DNA of 64,000 bases, taken from contig CAJNDT010004668.1 of assembly GCA_905221615.1 (NCBI GenBank), positions 881,001 through 945,000 on the forward strand, in the 5' to 3' direction. The position numbers were made by a program, and so were the translations under genes. Position 1 is the first letter of the stretch. The number at the start of each line of letters is the position of its first letter. The notes beneath the pieces are model-generated. The model saw nothing but the letters and a program-made list of their open reading frames with translations. It was not told the origin of the DNA and made no database searches. The stretch comes from Symbiodinium sp. CCMP2592. Lineage: Eukaryota > Sar > Dinophyceae > Suessiales > Symbiodiniaceae. Positions 44,363 through 54,445 of this stretch are shown piece after piece.

Positions 44363-44819
44363 AATTAACGAAACCACTGTACTGTCTCAATCAAGCGATC
44401 TTTTGGAAGGTTTCCGTCACGCGCGCGGCGCCCGTGCAAAACGCACTGCAGATTTTCTTCTCGCGCTATTTTTGTAAGTGTTTGTTGGAGATGGTAGAAG
44501 GGTGTGTTTTGTTTCTGGTTGCCAGTCTCACTGACGTTTTATGTTTAGGGTGATGAGTGTGATATTTGATTACTTCAGTGAGCACTGTTTACGTGTGTTA
44601 GGTAAATGAGATAGACTGATGTAAGTGAATGATATGTTAATGCTGTGTCCTTAATTACATCTAAACCCATAAATATGGGTAGCTTTTTGATTTATGATAG
44701 GATGGAAAAGCTTGCTTAAGGCATTGTGGCAGGAATATGATGATTAGCATAAGGGTATGGCGGTAGTAGTATAACAGGATAAAGGTACAGTGTAATCGTG
44801 TTTAATACTATGGATTGAC

Positions 44820-44955
44820 TAGTAGTGGTAGTAGTAGTAGTAACAGTTGTAGTAGTAGTGATAGTAGTGATAGTAGTAGTAGTAGTAGCAGTAGTAGTAG
44901 TAGTAGTAGTAGTTAGTAGCAGCAGTAGTAGTAGTAGTATCAGTAGTAGATTGTA
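44820..44955. repeat. (TAG)n trinucleotide tract
   Basis: More than 30 TAG/TAGTAG units with scattered changes. It is stop-rich in one + frame, so not coding there. Confidence 0.92.
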
Positions 44956-46369
44956 GTCGTAGTACGGTTCTTGTGATGGTTTGTTATGACCATCTTGATA
45001 ATAGTTGGATATGTGACAGGATTTAACTTAATATCATGATACGAAATTTAGGAGCAATATGGTGAGAAGACATGGTCTAGGAAAAGGTCGCCTGGATACA
45101 TTTGGGGCAAGATGTGGAATGACGCTGAAACACATAGACCTAACTAAACATGTAGTAATGTGGTAGTAGCAGTAATAGCAGCAGCAGCACGAGGAGGAGT
45201 GGTAGTGGTAGTTGTTGGTGTTAGGGTTGTACTATTATTAGCGTGCGATAAGGAAGGATGGGTGATAGATTAGAGGCACGTCTAAGTAATACAGAGGGTG
45301 CCATTAAACCGTTACTACCTATCATGTGCTGAAGCATCCTGTATGTGTATGGCATCAATGTAGTCAGGCTTGCCTGGCCCTGTATTAAGCGCCTCCTGGA
45401 TGCATGCGTCTTGAATTGCGGGATCTAGGGGATGAACAAAATCACCTTCTGGTCGTGCACTAGAAGTATCTGAGACCTTCGAGTGTCTTGGTGTCATGAA
45501 CTGCAGGGTTTAGAGCACAAAACACACAATTCTATTGGTATCTGGGGGGGGGGGTAGCATATATCTATATATATATATATATATGTATGTGACGTACCAT
45601 ACATACAGTTGATGTACGGTCCTAATGTAGTAGCTCAATGCATCAATCAGGAAAGCTGCTGCTACTCTCAGGGTACATACTTACAGTAGCGCTTGGCTAC
45701 CTTTCTGGGACAACTGCCTTTTTTTGATAATTGTCTATCGTAACTCTTGTGAGCAACGTGGAGAAATAGGTGACCATAGGTTTGAACTCCCAGACTAGCA
45801 AGCCCCGACGCGGAGTTTGGCAACGGGTAGCGCAGTGAGGAATGTCAATGGCTCACTGGTTGCAGTTTTGGGACCGTCGGGAACGGCACAGAGCGCCCTG
45901 CAACAGCCCAGCGCGCCCAGAAGCCCGTGAAGATATTTCTTATGCTCAGGGCTAGAGCCCTCGACACAAGTCCTCTAAGCAAGCACGTGTATGGCCGTGT
46001 ATGTTGTGCCCATGTCTAATTATGTACATATATATATATATATACACACATACAAACAACTTACCGGTCGATATTGAGCTCAGGGCTTCCGGCACCAATT
46101 GCAGTGGCATGCTGTGTGAGCCTAGAGGCGTAGCTGCTGCATCACACCGCTTCTCACTGTGTTTGCTGCTGCTGACGTACATGAGGACGCATGTAACCAG
46201 CATCTCCTCCAAGGAACGTTCCTAGAGCCTTAGAGGCCCTAGAGTGTCAAGCAGCTTTGAGCAACCAGCCGGCAGGCCTTAGTGTCCGTCTATAGGCACC
46301 TATATACGACTATACGGTATACCAGGAAGTGCTTCAGCAGAGGCTATGACAGAAAAGGCCCCCCCATCG

Positions 46370-47061
46370 ATGAGCGAGTTTCTTAGGGCGGCCATTTCTG
46401 ACTCTCCACTCCACGGGAGCCTGCGAGCCCCGTCCACCAAAAAGTATGCAGCTTCCCTGCCCATGGCTCACGAGAGTTTATAAAGGTTTCAGGCTTATGG
46501 AGGCACTTCAGAGAGACCTCGTTCAAGAATGGTGCTAGCACTTTTAGGCTTTAAAGGGCTTTTACTCTAGTCTAGGCCTTTCAGGGTTTGAGGGTCCGGA
46601 TTTTTGAGTATTTAGGGTCTAGGTTCTGATGTGTGGAAGGATGCCGGGCTTCTGCTTGATCCCAGAGACTCCAATACCCCTTAATTCAGGAATATACCTT
46701 ATAAATTATAGTAGGATCCTCAATATGATTTAAGGAATATTCCTAAATTCAGGGATATTGGAGTCTCTGGGATACACAAACCTACACGCTCAACCCGCCC
46801 AGGGATTGCCAAACCTGGTCCCCACCGATGCATTGGCAGACGCCGTGGCCCCAGGTGCTTTGACACTTCCAGCGGCTTCATCCGCAGAATCTTAGGGGCC
46901 GGATGATTTACTAGAACTATCTCCCTGTCGTCCTGATATGTGTATATGAGAAAAACATTTGTGTACACAGGAGGTTGTGGGCCTTGATATAAATTTAAAC
47001 CTCAATATATACATTGTAGACACCCACATATACTTTTTTATGTATTGATATATGCATATCT

Positions 47062-47092
<31 letters not shown>

Positions 47093-48759
47093 TGCACATG
47101 TAAATACAGATAAACTCTATATATATATATATATTTGTTTGTGTATTGTATTCAAATGATTGCGGCCCCTGACTTCACACTAAGCCCCAACACTCGCCCG
47201 GTACAAACCCTGCAACCTGAACCCCCAACACCTAGAAGCAAGCCCTTCCTCGAACCCTTCTCCAATCCTTAAACAACCCCTAAGCCCTTAAACACCCCTT
47301 GATAGAATCCCTAAAGAAACCCTAAGCCCTGAAACACCCCCTTATAGAATCCTTATAGAAGCCTCAAAGCCTCAAAGGCGCCCTTCTATCACCCCGAAAT
47401 CCCTGTAGACTCGTCGGTCCCAGACTACCCTAAACTATACAAGCTGTGTTCTTTCTTAGGTCCTGGAGGAGCTCTCCCTGCGAAGGCCAGCAGAGCGGGA
47501 AGATCCCGGCGACCTACTGGAGGCCTTTTTTGGTTTGGGGGTTATGGGGTTTAGGGTTTGGGGTTTGCAGGGGTTTAGGGCATGGGTTTGGGGGTTTAGG
47601 TTTAGGGTGCAGGAGCGGGGTACTGTGGCTAGGATTGAGAATTAGGGCTCGAAAAGGCTTTGGGTTTCGGGCTTGTAGGGGCTGTTCACGCTGACGCCTT
47701 GCAGAGTGTCATGCCTCAGGTCGTGTGTTTGCTTTCGGCCTGGTGTGCGGAGTCCAGCTGAAGCGCGTGCGTATTTCATGCGAGAGATGCAGCTAACCTA
47801 GACGCCTAGAATTGGATTGCCGTTCACTTTCTGGCTTGCGATGCGGGAGCCAAAAACAGCAAAGCCTAGTAAACCCATGAGCCAATAAGGTAGAGAACGA
47901 AGGGTGCTTAATTACAGAACCCTCCACCGCAAACACTTAACTAACTTTCTGGTAGTTCACTTCCTTAACTCTTAAGCCCTCATACCCTAAACCACGAAAC
48001 CGAGTGTGAGCGCCGAAACCACGACACCCCTTACCCCTGTAAGCCTTAACCCCTAAACGCTCAAGCCCCAAATCCCCCCCAAAAGCGCCGAGCAACAAAG
48101 AACCGTACTTAGAGGCCCAGGGGACTTAGCAAGTAGGTTATGGGTAGAGTGAGAAGTATCCTACATGGAGTTACCTCAATTATCCCTAAGGGTCCATGTA
48201 CTCATATAGTATATACATTGGCCTTAATGTAGTCCCTATATAGGTACTTTGGGGCTCATGTATCTCTATATGGGTACATGGACCCTTAGGGTATAATCCT
48301 ACTCATAACCGAGCCTCCAAGTAGGCCCGCCTTGAGCTCGACTGGCGTTCCACCATGGGCCAGTCCCTCAGGGAAAAATCCGGGGCGGAGCTTAGAGGTC
48401 TAGGTTAGGATTTACCTTAAACTACCAAACCCTACTTTTTTGTAGGTTCTTACTATAAACCCTAATATGGAGTTGACAGGGACCCTACAAAAAAAGTAGG
48501 TTTTGGTAGGTTAAGGGAGGGTTTATACATAATCTCGGAAAGCTTCATGCGGAAGCTTCCCCGGGAATACAGACCCCAAAAGTCGTTTGCCAGATTCATG
48601 TTGACCCTTGTACTTTGGAACGTGACTAAACCCTCAACTTTAAATCTTAACCTAACTTAACCCTAACATAGCAAAATGGCCCTGCGAGCCCGATTCTCTT
48701 TTCGTGAAATTTGGCATGGAGCGGCGTTGCAGATGGCAGAGATTGAGTTGCTGCAGTAA
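46370..48759 (+). CDS. Putative unknown protein, about 7 exons
   Basis: No family recognised. Coding islands separated by intron-like sequence: 46370-about 46480 (MSEFLRAAISDSPLHGSLR then KKYAASLPMAHES), about 46800-46890 (GLPNLVPTDALADAVAPG), about 47462-47523 (LEELSLRRPAEREDPGDLLE), about 47704-47790 (ECHASGRVFAFGLVCGVQLK), about 48328-48395 (LELDWRSTMGQSLREKSGAE), about 48541-48610 (SFMRKLPREYRPQKSFA) and about 48685-48759 (RARFSFREIWHGAALQMAE, stop TAA). Inverted-repeat elements F, E4/B5 and G lie between them, as in the named genes, which supports exon status. Phases were not all solved. The start ATG 46370 gives a plausible N-terminus. Confidence 0.45.
46661..46771. repeat. Inverted-repeat element, family F
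   Basis: CCCAGAGACTCCAATACCCC pairs with GGGATATTGGAGTCTCTGGG over about 30 bp. AT lies outside both ends. It ends about 28 nt before a probable exon. Confidence 0.9.
47050..47135. repeat. TATA/CTATAT microsatellite
   Basis: TATATC and TA repeats in an apparent intron of the 46.4-48.8 kb gene. Confidence 0.9.
48107..48320. repeat. Inverted-repeat element, family E copy 4, interrupted by a nested element
   Basis: The left part ACTTAGAGGCCCAGGGGACT matches the 41351 copy. The right part continues after 48291 with TATAATCC and CTCATAACC. The family E sequence is broken exactly by element B5 (48184-48291). Confidence 0.85.
48184..48291. repeat. Inverted-repeat element, family B copy 5, nested in family E
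   Basis: CCCTAAGGGTCCATGTA pairs perfectly with TACATGGACCCTTAGGG. TAT stands on each side, while the uninterrupted E copy at 41.4 kb has a single TAT there. That makes a 3-bp target-site duplication and shows transposition. Confidence 0.9.
48413..48517. repeat. Inverted-repeat element, family G
   Basis: CTTAAACTACCAAACCCTAC pairs with GTAGGTTTTGGTAGGTTAAG, and CTTTTTTGTAGG with CCTACAAAAAAAG. About 105 bp. Confidence 0.87.
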
Positions 48760-49049
48760 GATGCCTCTTGTTTCAAGGTGTATTTGGGGTACAAGGATTT
48801 GGGCGACTGAATGTTAAGGACATGGGGTTTAAGTTTTGCTTTGAATCACTATTATATTACACTTGCCTGAGACTGGGGATTGTGGTGGGTGTCAGGTTGC
48901 CGAATGCTGGCTTCGGGTTTGCGAAGCCTTGCCGTTTCGGGTTTGGGACGTGATTTGGTGTAGATGCAAGCTGTAATGGTTTAACTAATTGCCTCGACGT
49001 TGTATTACGATTGTATTGTTTGGGGCCATATGGTCGCATACCTGTTGCC

Positions 49050-50306
49050 ATGAAGCGAAAGCAGCCTGCAGGGACACCCGACAAGACGCTGCGAGTCTTC
49101 CAGACGTCCGGTGAAGAGATCGCTTCCATATCCGCAGACGAAGTAAGCAATGTCCAAGAACTCAAGCGTAGATTGTATGGCTTCTGTGGGGTGCCACGGT
49201 TCAGGCAGAGGCTCCTTCACGAGGGCGTCGTCCTGGAGGATGGCATGTGGTTTGAGTCCTCTATGGATATTCAGCTGGTGTTGCTAAACTTCTGCGACGC
49301 CACGGAGGAGCAGGAAGAGGAGCTGATTGCCGCCGCCGATTCCTGCAATGCTGCTCGAGTTGAGCGGATACTTCAGCGACCCCAGAGCCCGGATACAAGT
49401 CTTGAGGCGATGACACCGCTGGGCTCTGCATGCAGCAATGGTGACTTAGACACTGCGCTTTTGCTTCTGGAGGCTCGGGCAGATGTGGATGCTACCGACA
49501 TCGATGATGACACACCGCTCTTGAAAGCAACTTTTGAAGGCCATGTGCATGTTGTTGGTGCTCTATTGGAGGCCAGGGCCAGCACCGAAGTGATGCAACG
49601 GGATGAGGCGACACCACTTTCCGTGGCAGCTAGCGAAGATGACGAGGAGCATCGCGACATTGTTCGCTTGCTGTTGCAAGCACGGGCGGACACTGAAGCA
49701 ACCAATTGCGACAACGAGACGCCCCTTTTCGTCGCCTCTGAGTTTGGCAATGAGTCCGTGGTGTCTTTGCTTTTGCAAGCCCGGGCAGACCCACACGCAG
49801 AAAACAACTCAGGTCGCACGCCCATGCTGGCAGCCAGTAGAGAAAATCACACAGGGATCGTACGTCGGCTTGTGCAAGCCACAGCAGGGAGCGAATCGGA
49901 TGGTGCCCCTCTTCGTGTGGCGGCAAAGTGTGGCCGAGTGGAAGTCATGCGCGTGCTGTTGGCATCCCGCGCCGACCTGGAAGCAAGAGACCCATTTGGG
50001 AGAACTGCATTATCCCTTGCCTGTGACCGTCGAAAAGACGACGATTCCTGTAACCATGTGGTGCAACTGCTAGTGCAGGGCCGGGCCGACGCAAATGCCG
50101 AAGACGATGAGGGTCTAACGCCTCTCTGGTATGCAGTTCGCCGCGGTAACTTGCGACATGTGCGTTTACTGTTGGAGGCTGGTGCCGACAGAGGCAAACC
50201 AGACCGGCATGGGACAACGCTTCGGCAGGCTGCCTGCCGAAGCGTCCAAATTCTACGCTTGCTTTCAAACCGAAAGCTTTTGCGCATGCCGCGCAAGAAA
50301 GTTTAG
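49050..50306 (+). CDS. Ubiquitin-like/ankyrin-repeat protein, intronless
   Basis: Protein of about 418 residues from ATG 49050 (MKRKQPAGTP); the frame is open upstream but has no earlier ATG. Residues about 12-75 form a ubiquitin-like segment (LRVFQTSGEEIASI...VQELKRRLYGFCGVPRFRQR) as in many dinoflagellate ankyrin proteins. From about residue 100 to 400 there are roughly eight ankyrin repeats with the typical TPL-x-x-A and LLL-x-x-x-AD pattern (for example TPLFVASEFGNESVVSLLLQ). The C-terminus is basic (RMPRKKV). A protein-interaction or adaptor role is inferred. No introns, unlike the housekeeping genes nearby. The next stretch is the ACC/AAC repeat tract. Confidence 0.85.
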   Translation: MKRKQPAGTPDKTLRVFQTSGEEIASISADEVSNVQELKRRLYGFCGVPRFRQRLLHEGVVLEDGMWFESSMDIQLVLLNFCDATEEQEEELIAAADSCNAARVERILQRPQSPDTSLEAMTPLGSACSNGDLDTALLLLEARADVDATDIDDDTPLLKATFEGHVHVVGALLEARASTEVMQRDEATPLSVAASEDDEEHRDIVRLLLQARADTEATNCDNETPLFVASEFGNESVVSLLLQARADPHAENNSGRTPMLAASRENHTGIVRRLVQATAGSESDGAPLRVAAKCGRVEVMRVLLASRADLEARDPFGRTALSLACDRRKDDDSCNHVVQLLVQGRADANAEDDEGLTPLWYAVRRGNLRHVRLLLEAGADRGKPDRHGTTLRQAACRSVQILRLLSNRKLLRMPRKKV

Positions 50307-50544
50307 AGGCAGAGAACTTTCGAAGCATTCAACAACAAAAGGCTTCCAACAGCTCCTGCATGAGAGCTTTGAGGTGCGAGCGAGAGATGCAGATTGCGAT
50401 GAGGCATGCAGTAAGTACGTGCATATCGTAACCATCACTGAGCCGTTGATGTGTTCCGTCAGCCCAATAATATATGAAGCCACAGTATGAGCACCAACGC
50501 AAGTGCAAACGCGTAACATAGCCACAAGGCCTGGAACAATATCA

Positions 50545-50921
50545 ATGATGCCGCAGCAACAGCAACACCGTCAGCAGCAACATCAGGAATGCTAACCATG
50601 ATAGCAACACCACTAACACCACCAGCAGCACCACTGCGACCCACACGACGGCCACCGCCAACGACAAGGCCAACTACAACTAACTACAACAGCAGGAACG
50701 ATAACAATACCAATCGCAATAACAGCAGCACCACCAACCCGCCGCCGCCAACCGCCAGCACCACCACCACCATCCAACCACCAGCACCAGCACTACCACT
50801 CAACCACCATCGCGACCACCATCAACAACAACAGCACAAACAGCAACAGCCACAGCAACAACAACCACCACGACCGCAAGCCCATGGCGATAACCACAAC
50901 GACGACAACACCACCGCCACC

Positions 50922-50952
<31 letters not shown>

Positions 50953-51165
50953 CCACCACCACCACCACCACCACCACCACCACCACAACCGCCACAACCG
51001 CCACAACAACCTCCACCACTGCCGCCACCACCACCAACAACAACACCACTGTCGCCACCACCACCAACAGCAACGACAACATCAACAACGCAACAGCAAC
51101 AGCAAGCCTTAAGGGCAACAGCATCAACAGCAACAACCAGAGCAACATCAGCAAAAGCCACCATT
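50545..51165. repeat. ACC/AAC/CAG trinucleotide tract
   Basis: About 600 b of degenerate CAA, CAC, CCA units with a pure ACC core (about 50925-50990). All three + frames are open (Thr/Pro/Gln/Asn-rich) and the minus strand gives poly-Gly/Val/Trp. This reflects composition, not a protein. It may lie in the 3' UTR of the ankyrin gene. Confidence 0.9.
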
Positions 51166-51580
51166 AGCAATAACAGCCAAGACCCGTACTACAGTATTAT
51201 TTATCGCTATCGCAAAAAGTGGATCGGCAGTTGTCAACTCCAAGGTGTTCGCTTTTATGTAGTACGTATATGATGACACGTCAGGAGTAGTGTTTCGTGG
51301 TTGCTGGCCGCTGGCTAGCACTTGCAAAGTTTAGTGACAAGCTATCATACCAAACTGGCACCACTTGCTTCTCCCACTTTCAAACCTAATTAGCCTACAA
51401 GCTATCATGTCAAACCCAATGCCGAAAAGCAATGAGTTTGCTGTTTCAAAGGGTGAGATGGCAAGGCTTCAATTGCGGTTCTAAGTTCGAGCCTCCCAGT
51501 GGAGCCCCGTAGCCTCCATCCCGGTGGATGATCCCGCAACCCTGATTACCTAGTCCTGATGCCCCAAGCGACGCCGAGTC

Positions 51581-54164
51581 ATGGGCAACAGCGCTGCAGC
51601 CGGGGAGCTGCGCATCTTCGCGGCGGACTTGCGACTCTGCAGCGGGGGGAGAGCGCGAATGGGAGGGTTCCAGAGTAAAGTTTGGGTTTTGGGATTTAGG
51701 GCCGAAGCGCGGAGATATAGGGGGCTTGCAAATCAGGATCCTCCTTGTTCTGTTTGGAACTTCACTTTCATGGGCCGCACACGGACTTCAACGATCGATG
51801 CTGTTGCGTTTAGGATGGAGGGTTTAGGAAGTTTAGGGTTCAGGTGTTTACATGGAGACTATAATCTATGCAGGTCTATAGGCTCTCTTGCAGCCCCAAA
51901 AGTTTGTATTAAGAACGTGCAAGGGTTGGCAACAGCTTTCGGTACTTACCAATTTCAGTTCTCAAGAAGGCAACTCTGTTCCTGATTACTTTGAACCACA
52001 ATTGAGGTACATATTCGTAAGCTCGGCTACCGGTTCTTAAGGCCGGAAGATCGGATTTATAGAGCAGGCTCTTCTCAAATTAACCCGGTTGATGCGCAGA
52101 ATGTGCTTTTGGGCCTCATGTCACATACCGACAGGGAGAACTTGAATCGCAACGCTCTGGGACTAATATGACGGGGTATCCTGCATAGTATCCGGGAGCA
52201 CTGGAACCATTCTCGTCTTGTTACAATCATGGCAACTGCACGGCACAATCGCATGCCCTCGAAGAGAAGCTCCGTCACGCTGTAGCCGCTTCCTTCAATC
52301 CTAAACCACAGAGAGAAAGAGCCATTGCACCTTAGACAAAAAAACAAAGCCCGAAACATTCAGACACCGACTGCGACCGAGAGATTTCATTGGGCTTGTC
52401 CGGGCTGCGAGAGCGTGCGCCCAGTACCTTTCGGAATCTGGACAAACCAAGCCCAAGAAACACCCTTATCCCTTTTCCCAAAATCCTAAACCCTAGAGCG
52501 TTAATCCAAGCTCATGAAACACCCTGAACTAGGGTTGTTTTTTTTGAATTTTGCATCCTTGGGTAGCAAGATGCTGAGGCGACCTAGGGAGCTTCCAAAG
52601 GCCGTGCCTTTCCTGCTTTTCAGGGCTTTGGGTTTAGGGATTTAGGGGTTAGGGTTTAGGGTGTAGGGGTGTAGGGTTTATGCGTAGTCCAGGTGTAAAA
52701 GGGGTGTAGGGTTTAGAGTTCAGGGCTGCTGCAGGGATTTCAGTTGTAGGTTTGTTGTTAAGGGTTCATGGTTTAGGGCTTTCAGTTGAGATGAAAGGTG
52801 TGAAGGATACTGGCAGTTCCGCGGAATCAAGGAATGCCTTTCAACTGATGGCATCCTAATAATCCGGAAGGGCTCCGTTGTTGAGTCTTTCTGAGTTCTA
52901 CGATACACCTAAACACTAAACCGCAGATCCAAAACCCTACACTCGACGTTTTGAGTTCTACCCCGACAGGACACGCTGTTGGCGCGACTGAATGCGCGTG
53001 AAGCAGACCTCGGATACGGCCGCTTTCCGCTCAGCCATTGTAACGTTATACCGACATGTACATTGCATATGTGTTTTGTATATATATATATATATATATA
53101 CATATATCTATATATATATATATAATGCTGTATTTGTCCTTTATCGAGATAATATAATCCATGTACATTGACCCTTCATGGTTAGCAGGGTTCGGGCAGT
53201 CCTTGAGGCGATGCACCGAACAGAGAGGCTGTGGTGGGCCCTCCGCGCCCGGGTACTTCGCGGAGGTCGGGGCTTCAGGGGATATAGGGTTCAGGGTTTA
53301 ACGGGTTTAGCGTTAAGGAACATAGGATTTAGGAACATAGGGTTTAGGATTTAGGACTATAGGATTTAGAGTATAGGGTTCGACTCTTTAGGGGTGTAGG
53401 ACTTAGGGTTTCAGACCGTTTAGGATTTATGAGGTTTTGGTTGGGCTTTTGCTACAGCTGAGACTTCAGGTGGGTTTCGGTCTGCATAATTAGTGATAGC
53501 ACTAGCCTTTAGCATTATGTAGAGCTCAGGCAACTCAATAAGTGTTTGTATGCCAAGAGGCATATATTAGATCATGAACATGAAGCATCAGTTGTGCACA
53601 AAAAAACCCTCTGTATTCGCGATAGTGACTTGGAGACAACAGAGGAGGGAATAATGTGCGTACCCGAGTGACTGTCAAGAACCAGGCAATTTCAAGCCAC
53701 AGATCTTACTCTAGAAGTGCAGATGATGGATGCACATTCCCCAGTATTGTGATTATTCTCAGCCGGAGCTTAACACGGCGAGATGCTCTAAGCCATGCCG
53801 CCCCCCAGTGCCTGTAAAGTCCTTACAAGAACCGAACACGTTTCTTTATTTCTAGGGTATTTATATGCGAATTGCGCGCTTGCGCCATTAAGGCTGCTTG
53901 GTGCGCCACTGTTGCAACTATGCCAGGCTGTACGGCGAAGACCTCCAAACTGGAGAGGCAAGCCATGTACTGACCCGATGCTTAGGGACAGAATACTGAT
54001 GTGCCATTTCTTTGCTATGAATCATGCAGAGTGTTGTGCGTCGGTGGTTTCACGTTGACAGCCACTCCACGGTTTGGACCTCGTGAGTTGAATCGCAAAG
54101 ACCGGCAGAGTTCTTTGCACACTGAGGTTTGCCTTAACCCCCCGGAACCTACCTTCAAACAGAC

Positions 54165-54203
<39 letters not shown>

Positions 54204-54375
54204 GATACCATCAGCAGAAGAAGCCCTAAAACTGCAGGGTCCTCAGGGTTCAGGTAGGTCTTAGGTGTACATCCCCACCGTTTTGCAAGGCCGAGGCTTC
54301 CGTCCTGGAGAAAGCAGAGGAGACCCAGTTTAAGTTCGACAGTTGCGATTTTGATGATCTGGCGAAATTGAGAGC
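51581..54375 (+). CDS. Putative unknown protein, scattered exons
   Basis: Tentative. Exon-like islands: 51581-about 51668 from ATG (MGNSAAAGELRIFAADLRLC), about 52968-53035 (DTLLARLNAREADLGYGRF), about 53190-53270 (AVLEAMHRTERLWWALRARV) and 54296-about 54375 (ASVLEKAEETQFKFDSCDF then DDLAKLRAYYTR). Each follows an AG acceptor and is separated by TTTAGGG-like or TA-repeat sequence. Whether they belong to one transcript is not shown. Charged, helical composition; no family motif recognised. Confidence 0.35.
53076..53125. repeat. (TA)n microsatellite
   Basis: Two TA runs in an apparent intron. A similar run lies at 54166-54200. Confidence 0.93.
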
Positions 54376-54403
54376 ATACTACACGAGAGCGAGTGTATGT
54401 GCG

Positions 54404-54410
54404 TGCGCGC

Positions 54411-54443
<33 letters not shown>
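54404..54443. repeat. (GT)n microsatellite
   Basis: GCGC then about 16 TG units, just after the last exon-like island of the 51.6-54.4 kb model. Confidence 0.95.

Positions 54444-54445
<2 letters not shown>

Larger units (their letters stand above)
43460..46369. other. About 2.9 kb of spacer rich in simple repeats
   Basis: No exon recognised. Contains TA/CA repeats (44020-44102, 45555-45585, 46025-46047), a direct repeat (44281-44362), a TAG-rich tract (44820-44955) and a G run at about 45545. The sequence is AT-richer than the gene-bearing parts. Confidence 0.5.

Noticed and set aside
45775-45860. tRNA-like stretch with GGGTAGCGCAGTG
   Set aside because: Could not be folded by eye into four tRNA stems.
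50589-51273. Thr/Pro/Gln-rich ORFs of 125-192 codons on both strands
   Set aside because: Products of the ACC/AAC repeat tract; every frame is open.
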